A stretch of DNA of 42,381 nt from Clostridia bacterium (GTDB lineage: Bacteria; Bacillota; Clostridia; Oscillospirales; CAG-272), in NCBI GenBank assembly GCA_017454465.1, contig JAFTCY010000090.1, positions 1-42,381 of the forward strand, in the 5' to 3' direction. Shown here in pieces: positions 1 to 7,467 of the stretch (within the stretch, counting starts at the first letter, position 1; every line of letters begins with the position of its first letter). The translations under genes were made by a program, and so were the position numbers. The notes under the pieces were generated by a model. It did no database searches and had not been told where the DNA came from. It saw nothing but the letters and a program-made list of their open reading frames with translations.

Positions 1-139
1 ACCCCATGATGCAGCGCCATTTACGGCAGTAATGTCGTGGAATGTGGGAGGCTGAAAAGCCGAAATATGCGTTATCCTATAATGCATCTACCACAGGGCA
101 GCTGCAAGCCCCCGCCTCTACAGGCGGCGGGTAGTTGAC
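1..139 (+). mobile_element. Right end of an IS200/IS605-type (TnpB-carrying) element, partial
   Basis: No open frame of useful length runs through this stretch. Its last 35 bases hold a GC-rich stem-loop (AAGCCCCCGCC at 106-116 with GGCGGCGGG at 123-131) followed by TAGTTGAC at 132-139. This layout, a C-rich/G-rich hairpin a few bases before a terminal GTTGAC or GTTCAC, is what the right ends of IS605-family and related TnpB elements look like in clostridia. In such elements the right end also encodes the guide (omega/reRNA) scaffold, and a small hairpin (GGCTGAAAAGCC, about 50-61) would fit inside it. The transposase and tnpB would lie left of the window. This is recognition by pattern, not alignment; the alternative is an intrinsic terminator or another structured RNA. 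Confidence 0.5.
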
Positions 140-225
140 GCCCTTCGACGCGGATATTGTAGAACTGTTAATGTCTTGTTTACGTCTTGCAGCAATGATA
201 TTTATTATAAAACAACAAATATGTA

Positions 226-254
226 TTGACAAAATCGAAAAGCCGGAGTACAAT
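226..254 (+). promoter_or_regulatory. Sigma-A promoter of the DUF2975/HTH operon
   Basis: TTGACA at 226-231 and TACAAT at 249-254 are separated by 17 bases. Transcription would start near 261, giving a leader of about 24 bases before the ATG at 285. It lies about 90 bases inside host DNA from the presumed transposon end. Confidence 0.75.
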
Positions 255-284
255 GAAGTCGCACAAAGAGAGGAGTGTGAAATT

Positions 285-764
285 ATGGGGCAGAAAACAC
301 TTTCAAAATGGCTTAAAGCGGTTATTATCGGAGTGGGCTTGTGCGGCCTGGCAGTGTTCTTTTTCATCATACCATATTTCGGTCAGTCATTGGTTGAACA
401 GAATCCGGAATTCACCGGATGGTTCTGGCCGTGGCTTATATTTATCTGGGTGTGCGGGGTACCGTGCTACGCAGTGCTTGTCCTTATCTGGAAGATAGCA
501 ACTAAGATCTCAAAAAACAAATCGTTCTCGATGGAGAACGCCGCTTATCTGAAATGGATATCATGGATAGCTGCCATAGACACCGCGCTCTTCTTTGCTG
601 GAAATGTGGTAATGATGCTGCTGAACATGAGTCACCCGGGCGTCCTTATCGGAATGTTCATACTTTCAATTTTCGGTATCGCGATAACGGTTGCTGCCGC
701 ATTGCTGTCACATCTGGTAAGGAAGGCAGCGGCACTTCAGGAAGAAAGCGATCTGACGATTTGA
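285..764 (+). CDS. DUF2975 family membrane protein
   Basis: This 159-residue protein has four hydrophobic segments (about residues 10-30, 47-70, 86-110 and 116-145) and ends in a short charged tail. Size, layout and the HTH gene directly downstream match DUF2975 proteins such as the YoaS type of Bacillus, which occur with a small Xre-like regulator. The function is not known; a membrane role in sensing or stress is a guess. The start at 285 is chosen because GAGAGGAG lies 7-14 bases upstream and the promoter at 226-254 would put the transcript start at about 261; an in-frame ATG at 135 would lie upstream of that. The HTH gene begins 9 bases after the stop. Confidence 0.75.
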   Translation: MGQKTLSKWLKAVIIGVGLCGLAVFFFIIPYFGQSLVEQNPEFTGWFWPWLIFIWVCGVPCYAVLVLIWKIATKISKNKSFSMENAAYLKWISWIAAIDTALFFAGNVVMMLLNMSHPGVLIGMFILSIFGIAITVAAALLSHLVRKAAALQEESDLTI

Positions 765-773
765 GGAGGGTAT

Positions 774-992
774 ATGGAGAGTAAAATTATATTCAACATA
801 GATGTTATGCTCGCAAAGAGAAAGATGGGAGTTACGGAACTGGCAGAAAAGGTCGGTATAACCCTGGCCAACATTTCCATTTTGAAAAACGGAAGGGCAA
901 AGGCGATCAGGGTTTCAACGCTCCGCAAGATATGCGAAGCTCTTGACTGTCAGCCGGGTGATATCCTTGAATTCCGAAAAGGCGATGAATGA
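774..992 (+). CDS. Small Xre/Cro-CI-type HTH regulator (YozG-like)
   Basis: This 72-residue protein is essentially one helix-turn-helix domain. The segment from about residue 14 to 66 reads as a Cro/CI fold: a helix with KRKMGVTELAEKVG, the recognition helix region TLANISILKNGRAKA, then the typical ending ALDCQPGDILEF. It follows the DUF2975 gene with a strong GGAGGG ribosome site, and this pair is common in Firmicutes (yoaS-yozG type). It probably regulates the pair itself, but no operator is evident. A bidirectional terminator follows. Confidence 0.85.
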   Translation: MESKIIFNIDVMLAKRKMGVTELAEKVGITLANISILKNGRAKAIRVSTLRKICEALDCQPGDILEFRKGDE

Positions 993-1010
993 TGAATAAA
1001 ATACAAAAGA

Positions 1011-1042
1011 GGATCTGCCGATTGAACGGGCAGATCCTTTTT
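1011..1042 (+). terminator. Rho-independent terminator, possibly bidirectional
   Basis: GGATCTGCC at 1011-1019 pairs with GGCAGATCC ending at 1037 and is followed by a run of five T. An A-rich flank on the left side could let it serve the convergent antiporter gene as well. Confidence 0.85.
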
Positions 1043-1056
1043 CCTAACAGTTGCTG

Positions 1057-2337
1057 CTATTTTTTCCCCGCATTCAGTTTCGCCTGGGCTCTCGGAGAGA
1101 TCGGCTTTTCCGGTATCTCGCCGGCTTTTTCCAGAGCGATCCTCGTCATCAGCGGGCCGGCAAGCTCATAAACAAGGACGGCAAACAGAGCGACGTTTCT
1201 GACAATTATGCCGGCTTCTCCCAGTTCAAGCGCCTGCATCGACATTCCAAGCGCAACGCCGGCCTGCGGGAGCAGGGTGATCCCCAGGTGCCTGCATATC
1301 TGCGGATCGCATTTTGCAGCGCGGGACGATATATTTGCTCCGAGGAATTTTCCTGCTGAACGGGCAATTATGTATACTATGCCTGCTATTATTACGACCC
1401 AGTCGCCGAAAACACTGAATTCGAGTTCGGAGCCTGACAGCACGAAGAAGAGCACCATTACCGGTGCGGTCCATCTGTCAAGTCTGTCCATGAGTTCTTC
1501 AGAGAAACTGCACAGGTTGCAGAAAACGGTGCCCAGCATCATGCATACAAGCAGCGACGAGAATCCTATCCTTACCGGTCCTATGTGGAACTCCATCATG
1601 GAAACAGCGACGGCGAGGAAAACAAAGGTCACGGAGATGGAAAGCCTTTTGCTTCTTGAATGGAAGAACTGTTCAATGAAGTGGAAAAGCAGCCCGAAGA
1701 CAGCTCCGACTGCAAGAGAGGTAATGATCTCTATTACAGGATTGATCAGAAGCGAGAAAATGTCGACCTCACCGTTTCCAAGCGCTTTTGCTATGCCGAA
1801 TGAGACAGCAAAGACCATGAGACCCACGACGTCGTCAAGGGCGACTACCGGCAAAAGCATCCGGGTCAGCGGGCCATCAGCCTTGTACTGTTTTACAACC
1901 ATAAGGGTCGCAGCTGGTGCGGTGGCAGCCGCTACGGCTCCGAGGGTAATCGCGCATGACAGCGGCAGCTTGTCAGGGAAGGCGAAATGGAGTCCTACAA
2001 GGGCGGCGTCAACCAGTATGGTGGCGGCCAAAGCCTGAAATACCGCGACGAAAACCGCCTGTTTCCCGATTTTCTTCAGGCTGGAGACCCTGAATTCATT
2101 GCCCATCGAAAGCGCGATGAATCCGAGCGCCACCTGGGATATTATAGAATATGATGACACATCTGCATGTGAGATGAAACCCAGCCCTGGTATGCCAAGT
2201 CTGCCTAGACAGTAGGGGCCTATCAGGATCCCTGCTACGAGATATGCCGTTACCGCGGGAAGGTTCCATATCTTTGTGAGCCTTGACATGAGCAGACCCG
2301 CAAACAGGGCTACTGTCAGAGAAAGTAATATTTGCAT
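1057..2337 (-). CDS. CPA2-type cation:proton antiporter (KefB/NapA-like)
   Basis: This 426-residue, almost wholly hydrophobic protein is a monovalent cation/proton antiporter of the CPA2 family. It has the unwound-helix region GAVAAATAPAATL (about 133-145) and the paired acidic motif VALDDVVGL with D168 and D169, expected to carry ion and proton. About 12 membrane segments can be counted. It lacks the C-terminal TrkA-N/RCK domain of full KefB proteins, so it is more likely a Na+/H+ exchanger than a ligand-gated K+ efflux system. The start has AAGAGG about 9 bases upstream. It lies 73 bases behind the aminotransferase gene on the same strand with no convincing terminator between, so the two may be cotranscribed. 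The exact ion cannot be told. Confidence 0.85.
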   Translation of the reverse strand: MQILLSLTVALFAGLLMSRLTKIWNLPAVTAYLVAGILIGPYCLGRLGIPGLGFISHADVSSYSIISQVALGFIALSMGNEFRVSSLKKIGKQAVFVAVFQALAATILVDAALVGLHFAFPDKLPLSCAITLGAVAAATAPAATLMVVKQYKADGPLTRMLLPVVALDDVVGLMVFAVSFGIAKALGNGEVDIFSLLINPVIEIITSLAVGAVFGLLFHFIEQFFHSRSKRLSISVTFVFLAVAVSMMEFHIGPVRIGFSSLLVCMMLGTVFCNLCSFSEELMDRLDRWTAPVMVLFFVLSGSELEFSVFGDWVVIIAGIVYIIARSAGKFLGANISSRAAKCDPQICRHLGITLLPQAGVALGMSMQALELGEAGIIVRNVALFAVLVYELAGPLMTRIALEKAGEIPEKPISPRAQAKLNAGKK

Positions 2338-2410
2338 CTTATTTGCCTCTTTAGTTCAAACATCAGGCCGCTTGTCCGGGTCAGGGTCAAACGGCCTTAA
2401 TCTATGTTAT

Positions 2411-3712
2411 TTACTTTTTTTCTTTAAGAAGTTTTTCCACTGTTGCAAGCTTGATGCATGAGCAGAGGATATCGGTGGCCTGCTTTAGCTCGTCCATCTC
2501 GGGGAAGGTGGGTGCTATCCTCAGGTTGCTGTCCTGCGGGTCTCGGCCGTAAGGATATGTGGAACCTGCAGGTGTAAGGGTGACGCCTACGGATCTGGCC
2601 AGCTGGTATACTCTGCGGGCGCATCCGGGCTCGACGTAGAGACTTATGAAGTACCCGCCTCTCGGTTTGCTCCAGCGGGCAATGTCATACCCCTCGAGCT
2701 TCCTTTCAAAAACATCCTCGACCAGCTCGAACTTCGGCCTCAGGATTTCGGCATGTTTTTTCATGTGTGCTCTTATACCGTCTGTGTTCTTGAAGAACTT
2801 CACATGTCTCATCTGGTTGATCTTATCGTAGCCTATGGTCTGTGTCGCGATTATAGGCCGGATCTGCTCCAGATTTTTTTCGCTTGCGGCCATGATAGCC
2901 AGCCCGGATCCCGGGAAGGTGATCTTGGATGTTGAAGCAAAGTAGAAAATGTTGTCCTCGGTGCCATATTCTTTTGCGTAATCGAATATGTTGGCAAGGT
3001 GTGTGTTTTCGTCATAAAGCTCATGGACTGCGTAAGCGTTGTCCCAGAAGATCCTGAAGTCGGGCGCGGCGGGCTTCATTGCAGCAAGTTTGTCGACGAT
3101 CTCGTCGGAATATGTTATTCCCTCTGGATTGGAGAACTTCGGAACGCACCAGATGCCTTTGACAGAAGGATCAGAGCAGGCGATGTTGTAGACTTCATCC
3201 ATATCGGGTCCGTCTTCGTTCAGCTTTACCGGGACCATCTCGATGCCCAGTGTGCGGCATATGGTGAAGTGCCTGTCGTAGCCGGGGGAGGGACATACGA
3301 ATTTGATGCGCCCCTGACGGGACCAGGGTTCGTAGCCTCCGGAAACGCCGAAGAGCATCGCGCGGACCATTGTGTCGTACATAACATTGAGGGACGAATT
3401 GCCGAGTACCAGAATACTGTCTGCGGGGAGTCCCAGAAGATCCCCGAAGAGTTTCTTGGTTTCCGGAAGGCCGTCAAGGATACCGTAGTTACGGCAGTCA
3501 AGACCGCTCTCGCTGAAGCAGTCTCCGCGGTCAGCAATTATACTAAGCATTCCGGATGAAAGATCCAGCTGTGCCTGACTGGGCTTGCCTCTAGTAAGGT
3601 CAAGGGTCAGGTTCATTTCTCCCCATCTGTCCAGTTTTGCCTGATGCTTCTCCCTGACAGCCAGAAGTTCTTCCTTTGACTGGAGGGCATATGGGGTCCG
3701 TTCGTTGTCCAT
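2411..3712 (-). CDS. Type Ic aspartate aminotransferase (PLP-dependent)
   Basis: This 433-residue fold-type I aminotransferase resembles the class Ic aspartate aminotransferases (the Corynebacterium glutamicum kind), which convert aspartate and 2-oxoglutarate to oxaloacetate and glutamate. The PLP lysine is K263 in YFASTSKITFPGSG; N195 (PKFSNPEG), D224 and Y227 (FWDNAY) are the expected cofactor contacts; the N-terminal LTRGKPS motif is typical of this subgroup. The C-terminal RIAPTFPEMDEL carries the arginine that binds the substrate carboxylate. It is full length for the subgroup. AAGGA lies upstream of the ATG. A separate promoter at 3748-3776 drives it. Substrate specificity is inferred from family only. 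Confidence 0.88.
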   Translation of the reverse strand: MDNERTPYALQSKEELLAVREKHQAKLDRWGEMNLTLDLTRGKPSQAQLDLSSGMLSIIADRGDCFSESGLDCRNYGILDGLPETKKLFGDLLGLPADSILVLGNSSLNVMYDTMVRAMLFGVSGGYEPWSRQGRIKFVCPSPGYDRHFTICRTLGIEMVPVKLNEDGPDMDEVYNIACSDPSVKGIWCVPKFSNPEGITYSDEIVDKLAAMKPAAPDFRIFWDNAYAVHELYDENTHLANIFDYAKEYGTEDNIFYFASTSKITFPGSGLAIMAASEKNLEQIRPIIATQTIGYDKINQMRHVKFFKNTDGIRAHMKKHAEILRPKFELVEDVFERKLEGYDIARWSKPRGGYFISLYVEPGCARRVYQLARSVGVTLTPAGSTYPYGRDPQDSNLRIAPTFPEMDELKQATDILCSCIKLATVEKLLKEKK

Positions 3713-3747
3713 AATAAATGAATCCTTATTCTCGCGAATTTTTGCAT

Positions 3748-3776
3748 ATTATATATCATATAAATTCAAAATTCAA
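3748..3776 (-). promoter_or_regulatory. Promoter of the aminotransferase gene
   Basis: On the minus strand, TTGAAT (3776-3771) and TATAAT (3753-3748) are separated by 17 bases in a very A/T-rich stretch. The leader would be about 25-30 bases. Confidence 0.7.
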
Positions 3777-3870
3777 CATCAAAATGGACAAAAATAGGCG
3801 AAAATTGAAGATTATGGACTAAAATCCTTCATTTTCGTACAAATTATACTGTGATGTGCATTTATAGAGC

Positions 3871-3907
3871 AAAAAAAAGCAGAGAAGCTGCGCCGACAGT
3901 TCTCTGC
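3871..3907 (-). terminator. Terminator of the rubredoxin gene
   Basis: On the minus strand GCAGAGAA (3907-3900) pairs with TTCTCTGC (3886-3879) and is followed by eight T, directly behind the rubredoxin stop codon. Confidence 0.9.
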
Positions 3908-3932
3908 AGAAAGGAAACTATGATGCTTAACC

Positions 3933-4091
3933 TTATTCTTCCGGTTGAAAAGCGTCTTTCGATTCGCTGCATACCGGGCAGACAAAATCGTCCGGAATAT
4001 CTTCCCATTTGGTTCCGGGTTCGATCCCGTTGGCGGGATCTCCCTCATCTTCATCATAAATGTAGCCGCATACAGAACAAATATACTTCAT
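3933..4091 (-). CDS. Rubredoxin
   Basis: This 52-residue protein is a complete rubredoxin: two metal knuckles, [14 protein letters not shown] near the N terminus and FVCPVC near the C terminus, give the four cysteines that bind one iron. The conserved middle [15 protein letters not shown] is intact. It is a cytoplasmic one-electron carrier, in anaerobes usually serving rubrerythrin, superoxide reductase or flavoproteins, none of which is adjacent. The start at 4091 is preferred over in-frame starts 6 and 30 bases upstream because AGGAGG then sits 8 bases away. It is a single-gene unit with its own promoter and terminator, suggesting high expression. Confidence 0.95.
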   Translation of the reverse strand: MKYICSVCGYIYDEDEGDPANGIEPGTKWEDIPDDFVCPVCSESKDAFQPEE

Positions 4092-4125
4092 TCTCATTAC
4101 CTCCTCGGAGAATTTGTTCACAGAG

Positions 4126-4153
4126 ATTATATCAGATAGATTCCTCTTGTCAA
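4126..4153 (-). promoter_or_regulatory. Strong promoter of the rubredoxin gene
   Basis: On the minus strand a perfect TTGACA (4153-4148), a 16-base spacer ending in TGA, and a perfect TATAAT (4131-4126) form an extended -10 promoter. The -35 box overlaps the last codons of the radical SAM gene. Confidence 0.85.
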
Positions 4154-5181
4154 TATTCTTTTTGAAATAATGGGGTATGAAGCGTGAAAAGCCTTCCCTG
4201 ATATGTGTTCCGTTTGAAAAGCTCCTTGTCGATATTGTTGGTCACCTGTGTTTTTCTTCTGCACCAAAGAGGGGATACAAGCAGCTCGTCAGGTGCATCT
4301 CCGGTTATCCTGGCAATGCACGTCTCAGGCGGAAGGACTTCAAGCTGGCCGCAGGTCGTGTCAACGTACTCCTCGGGTGTGAGGGGCGCGTAGTCACCGG
4401 AAAGATACATCTTTTCAAGTTCGGTCCCCTTGAGAACATGAAGAAGATGGATCTTTACCATATCGGGCATGAGCTCCGCCACGTCAAGGGCAGTCTGCAT
4501 CATGGTCTCTCTGCTTTCTCCGGGCAGTCCGTTTATTATGTGTATGCAGATCGTGAACCTCCTGAAGAGGAACCCGTTCGGTTTATTTGAAGGACAGCCG
4601 CTGTTGACCGCATCAGCTGTTCTTTTTAGCCCGGCCCACCCGTCGACGAATTCATGAAATGTATGTCCTCTGTTTATCCTTTCCGCAGTGAGGTCGTTTG
4701 ATGACTGAAGTCCCAGTTCGACGGTAAGCGGTATTTTTGTTGACAGTTCTGCAAGCTCATCCAGGACCTCCCCGTTCAGGCAGTCAGCTCTGGTAGCTAT
4801 GTCAAGCATCATGGCTCCGGGCATAGAAGCGGCTTCGTTCCAGATCTTTCTCAGTTCTTGTATTTCTCCGTATGTGTTGGTATTTGCCTGGAGATAGGGA
4901 ATGAAACCCGAGGGGACCCATTTGCGGGATGCGGTCCTGACCCCCTGTTCATACTGGTCCGTGAGACTCATGAGACCGCCGCGAGCGCTTGTGCTGCCTG
5001 CCAGGCAGAAAACACATCCGCCTGTACCGCATGTGCCGTCCTTGTTAGGACATGTGAGCCCGGCGTCCAGTGGCACTTTGGCGATCTTTCCGCCGAATCT
5101 GGCTTTCATGTACCAGTCATAGGTCATATACCTTTTATTGCTGTCTGAATATCTGTACGGATTCGTGTCCTTCTGAGCCAT
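4150..5181 (-). CDS. TIGR01212-type radical SAM protein (YtqA/YhcC-like)
   Basis: This 343-residue radical SAM protein resembles the YtqA/YhcC group. C44, C56 and C59 are arranged as C-x11-C-x2-C within [16 protein letters not shown], the unusual cluster motif of that group; C51 is an extra cysteine. Other shared blocks are [20 protein letters not shown] and [10 protein letters not shown]. The reaction of the group is not established; some have been linked to tRNA or to metabolic modification. The start at 5181 is chosen because GGAGG lies 5 bases upstream; the open frame continues to 5334 but the added residues look non-coding. A 20-30 residue excess over the family is plausible. Confidence 0.8.
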   Translation of the reverse strand: MAQKDTNPYRYSDSNKRYMTYDWYMKARFGGKIAKVPLDAGLTCPNKDGTCGTGGCVFCLAGSTSARGGLMSLTDQYEQGVRTASRKWVPSGFIPYLQANTNTYGEIQELRKIWNEAASMPGAMMLDIATRADCLNGEVLDELAELSTKIPLTVELGLQSSNDLTAERINRGHTFHEFVDGWAGLKRTADAVNSGCPSNKPNGFLFRRFTICIHIINGLPGESRETMMQTALDVAELMPDMVKIHLLHVLKGTELEKMYLSGDYAPLTPEEYVDTTCGQLEVLPPETCIARITGDAPDELLVSPLWCRRKTQVTNNIDKELFKRNTYQGRLFTLHTPLFQKEY

Positions 5182-5229
5182 TTCTGCCTCCGCTGCCACG
5201 CCTGTGAAAGGCGGGTTTTCAGTGCTGTA

Positions 5230-5258
5230 TTGTCTAATTTTCGTCTTTATGATATAAT
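5230..5258 (+). promoter_or_regulatory. Promoter of the DUF1292 gene
   Basis: TTGTCT at 5230-5235 and TATAAT at 5253-5258 are spaced 17 bases apart. The transcript would carry a leader of about 105 bases, which holds a G/C-rich palindromic stretch near 5335-5355 (CGGGATCC repeated around CCCGGG) just before the ribosome site. Confidence 0.6.
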
Positions 5259-5370
5259 ATGTATGAAAGGCGGAAGGCCCATGGCCCTGTACCTGCCTTT
5301 TATATGAGAAAAAAACTTGAGTTTTCGCCCGCACGGGATCCGGGATCCCGGGGCAGAAAGGTGATAAATC

Positions 5371-5721
5371 TTGAAAAAGAACGACAGGGAAAAACAGGGA
5401 AAAAAGGCGATAGAAACAGAGAGAGCCGGGGACATCCCGGTCGAAGAGATCGAGGATTATGATCCTGAAGTATATGTCCTTACCGATGAAGAAGGCAAGG
5501 AAATGAATTTTGTCCTTCTCGGGACCCTTGAGGAACAGGGGGAAACGTACCGTGCGTTTGCTCCGCTTGAAGACGATGAGGGACAGTACGTTATACTGAA
5601 GGAGATGCCCGACGGTGATCTTGAGACCATCGAGGATGACGAGGAATTCGAGAGGATCGCGGATATATTCGACGATGAGATGTTCGATGTCCTGTACGAC
5701 GACGAGGAACCCGGTAAATAA
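5371..5721 (+). CDS. DUF1292 family acidic protein (YrzB-like)
   Basis: This 116-residue, strongly acidic protein belongs to DUF1292 (YrzB family). The conserved core runs from about residue 37 to 100, with VLTDEEGKEMNFVLLGTL and the mid block RAFAPLEDDEGQYVILKEM. The family is common in Firmicutes next to ruvX/alaS or tRNA-related genes; its function is unknown. The start is a TTG with AAGGTGA about 7 bases upstream; the next ATG would remove conserved sequence. An N-terminal lysine-rich tail of about 20 residues precedes the core. The gene is followed by a structured RNA candidate, not directly by another gene. Confidence 0.8.
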   Translation: MKKNDREKQGKKAIETERAGDIPVEEIEDYDPEVYVLTDEEGKEMNFVLLGTLEEQGETYRAFAPLEDDEGQYVILKEMPDGDLETIEDDEEFERIADIFDDEMFDVLYDDEEPGK

Positions 5722-5742
5722 GTCTTTGTCGGATGAACAAAT

Positions 5743-5969
5743 GTCCTGCGGGACGCGAGATAGAAGCGAGTATTAAAACCCTCAAAGAGTAAAAAGGAGC
5801 CCGGGCTTCCGATGCGGGGATGCAGACCTCCCTCCAATGCCGTGAGACGCATTCCGCGCCGCCGCATTGACAGGACGCTGGGAGCAACGAAACACCGGAG
5901 AGGGCACCGTCCTTGCGTGAGCAGGGTTTCTGAATCCTCGTTTTGAAACGCTCCTGCGGGACTATTTTT
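5743..5969 (+). ncRNA. Structured non-coding RNA candidate, 6S-RNA-like
   Basis: The 267 bases between the DUF1292 and RNase Z genes fold into a long rod. The ends pair: GTCCTGCGGGA at 5743-5753 with TCCTGCGGGAC at 5952-5962, 11 pairs with two G-U. Inward follow GCG 5755-5757 with CGC 5949-5951, CGAG 5767-5770 with CTCG 5937-5940, and AAACCCT 5776-5782 with AGGGTTT 5923-5929. A local hairpin sits at 5796-5810, and more pairing (GGACG near 5873 with CGTCC near 5909) is possible. The closing helix is followed by TATTTTT. Closing stem, interrupted rod and terminator fit 6S RNA, the RNA that binds sigma-70-type RNA polymerase, and the length is close (180-230). No clear promoter is visible. A cis-acting leader of the RNase Z gene is the alternative. 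Confidence 0.5.
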
Positions 5970-5988
5970 GAGAACGGAGTGATCGAAG

Positions 5989-6882
5989 ATGCTTGATGTT
6001 TGCCTTCCCGGCACCGGGGGAACTGTGCCCAGACTGGACAGGTTTCTCAGCTGCTGCTATCTGAGATATGAGGGGACAGGCCTGCTGATAGACTGCGGGG
6101 AAGGGACCCAGCTTGCTGTCAAGAAGGCAGGCTTTTCACTGGGAAAAATCAATACGATACTGCTTACCCACTTTCACGCCGACCACTGTAGCGGCCTGCC
6201 GGGGCTGCTTCTGTCGATGGGAAACGAGGGGCATACGGAACCCGTGACGGTCATGGGGCCCAGAGGAGTGGATGAGATCGTGAAAAATCTGACATCCATC
6301 GCGCCGGAACTGCCGTTCAGGATAAAAACGCAGACGATGGGGGATCTTTCGTCTTTCTCAGCGGGCAGATTCGATATCACATCGTTTGAACTGAGACATT
6401 CGTGCCTGTGCCTGGGATACGACATAAGGATCCGCAGGAACGGGAGATTTGACGTGGAGAAAGCGAGAGCGAACGGTGTTCCCGTCAGACTCTGGAACAG
6501 GCTCCAGAAGGGCGAGGAGGCGGAGGGATTTACTCCTTCGATGGTACTCGGGGAATCAAGGCGGGGCATCCATGTCGTTTTTGCCACGGACACGCGTCCG
6601 TGTGATATAATCCCGACCATGGCGGCAGAAGCGGATCTTTTGATCTGCGAGGGGATGTTTGAAAAGGACAAGATCGACAGGGCAAAGGCGTCTGCCCATA
6701 TGACCATGGAGGAAGCGGCAGTACTGGCAAAAGAGAGCGGATGCAGCGAGCTTTGGCTGACCCATTACAGCCCGGCACTGCCGGATCCGTCAGTGTGCTT
6801 CGGTGAGGCGCTTGAGGTCTTTCCGAATACCGTTCTTTCGGAAGACGGCCAGTCAAAGACCATAAGATTCACAGATGACTGA
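5989..6882 (+). CDS. Ribonuclease Z-type metallo-beta-lactamase hydrolase
   Basis: This 297-residue protein has the RNase Z pattern of metallo-beta-lactamase fold enzymes: DCGEGTQ (about 35-41), the zinc motif H61-x-H63-x-D65-H66 in THFHADHCSGLPGLL, a later histidine in LRHSCLCLGYD, FATDTRP with its metal-binding aspartate, and a final THYSP histidine. The segment GRFDVEKARANGVPVRLWN corresponds to the exosite-proximal part conserved in RNase Z. The enzyme would cut 3' trailers from tRNA precursors in the cytoplasm; the tRNA-Arg in this window lacks an encoded CCA, a typical RNase Z substrate. GGAG lies 9 bases before the ATG. It overlaps the GNAT gene by 8 bases. A related MBL hydrolase with another role is possible. 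Confidence 0.8.
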   Translation: MLDVCLPGTGGTVPRLDRFLSCCYLRYEGTGLLIDCGEGTQLAVKKAGFSLGKINTILLTHFHADHCSGLPGLLLSMGNEGHTEPVTVMGPRGVDEIVKNLTSIAPELPFRIKTQTMGDLSSFSAGRFDITSFELRHSCLCLGYDIRIRRNGRFDVEKARANGVPVRLWNRLQKGEEAEGFTPSMVLGESRRGIHVVFATDTRPCDIIPTMAAEADLLICEGMFEKDKIDRAKASAHMTMEEAAVLAKESGCSELWLTHYSPALPDPSVCFGEALEVFPNTVLSEDGQSKTIRFTDD

Positions 6883-7390
6883 TATGGATATAAAACTCAG
6901 ATTCCTGCCGGTGCATCCCGAAGACCCGGATTCCGTCAAAAAACTGTCAGGCCTTGCATCGTCTATCGTAAAGGAACACTATGACCCCATACTCGGGCCG
7001 GAACAGAATGATTACATGATCGAAAGATTCCAGTCCGTTCCCGCCATTCTCGGACAGCTTGGGCACGGCTACAAATACTATCTTGTGGCTGACAGCAGCT
7101 CGGAATGCGGATTCATTGCTTTTTACATAAAAAAGGACTATCTTTACCTGAGCAAATTCTACCTTAAGAAAGGATCCAGGGGACTTGGTTATTCACATCT
7201 CATGCTGGATTTTCTGAAGGAAAAGGCGGCTTCTGCAGGGGCATGCCGGATAGAGCTGAATGTTAACCGCTTTAATGACGCGGTATATGTATATGAGAAA
7301 CTGGGATTCAGAAGGATCAGGGAGGAAAAGAACGATATCGGTCACGGATATTATATGGACGATTACGTCTATTCCCTCGACCTTGTCTGA
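6875..7390 (+). CDS. GNAT family N-acetyltransferase
   Basis: This protein of 171 residues is a single GNAT domain. The acetyl-CoA binding region reads LYLSKFYLKKGSRGLGYSHLMLDFLKE (about residues 88-114; the loop has RGLGY where RGxGxG/A is usual), followed by IELNVNRFNDAVYVYEKLGF, the typical final strand-helix with the YxKxGF signature. The acceptor substrate cannot be predicted. The start overlaps the end of the RNase Z gene, suggesting coupled translation; ATG at 6884 is an alternative and neither has a clear ribosome site. Confidence 0.8.
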   Translation: MTDMDIKLRFLPVHPEDPDSVKKLSGLASSIVKEHYDPILGPEQNDYMIERFQSVPAILGQLGHGYKYYLVADSSSECGFIAFYIKKDYLYLSKFYLKKGSRGLGYSHLMLDFLKEKAASAGACRIELNVNRFNDAVYVYEKLGFRRIREEKNDIGHGYYMDDYVYSLDLV

Positions 7391-7467
7391 ATACCCTTGC
7401 GGAAGAATGTTATCATATTTTTTTTGTTTCTTCAAGATTTTTGTACCCTAAGGATGGTATACACTTT

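Noticed and set aside
1208..2038. Open frame of 276 codons on the plus strand
   Set aside because: It is antisense to the antiporter gene, whose membrane segments and DD motif are clear.
2365..2397. Terminator between the aminotransferase and antiporter genes
   Set aside because: AGGCCG and CGGCCT can pair but the loop is 21 bases and there is no T-run on the minus strand, so I do not list it.
5722..5988. Riboswitch or T-box leader upstream of the RNase Z gene
   Set aside because: I looked for T-box (AGGGTGGNACCGCG-like), SAM, TPP, FMN, cobalamin, lysine and glycine motifs and saw none; the end-to-end helix with terminator fits a free-standing RNA better.
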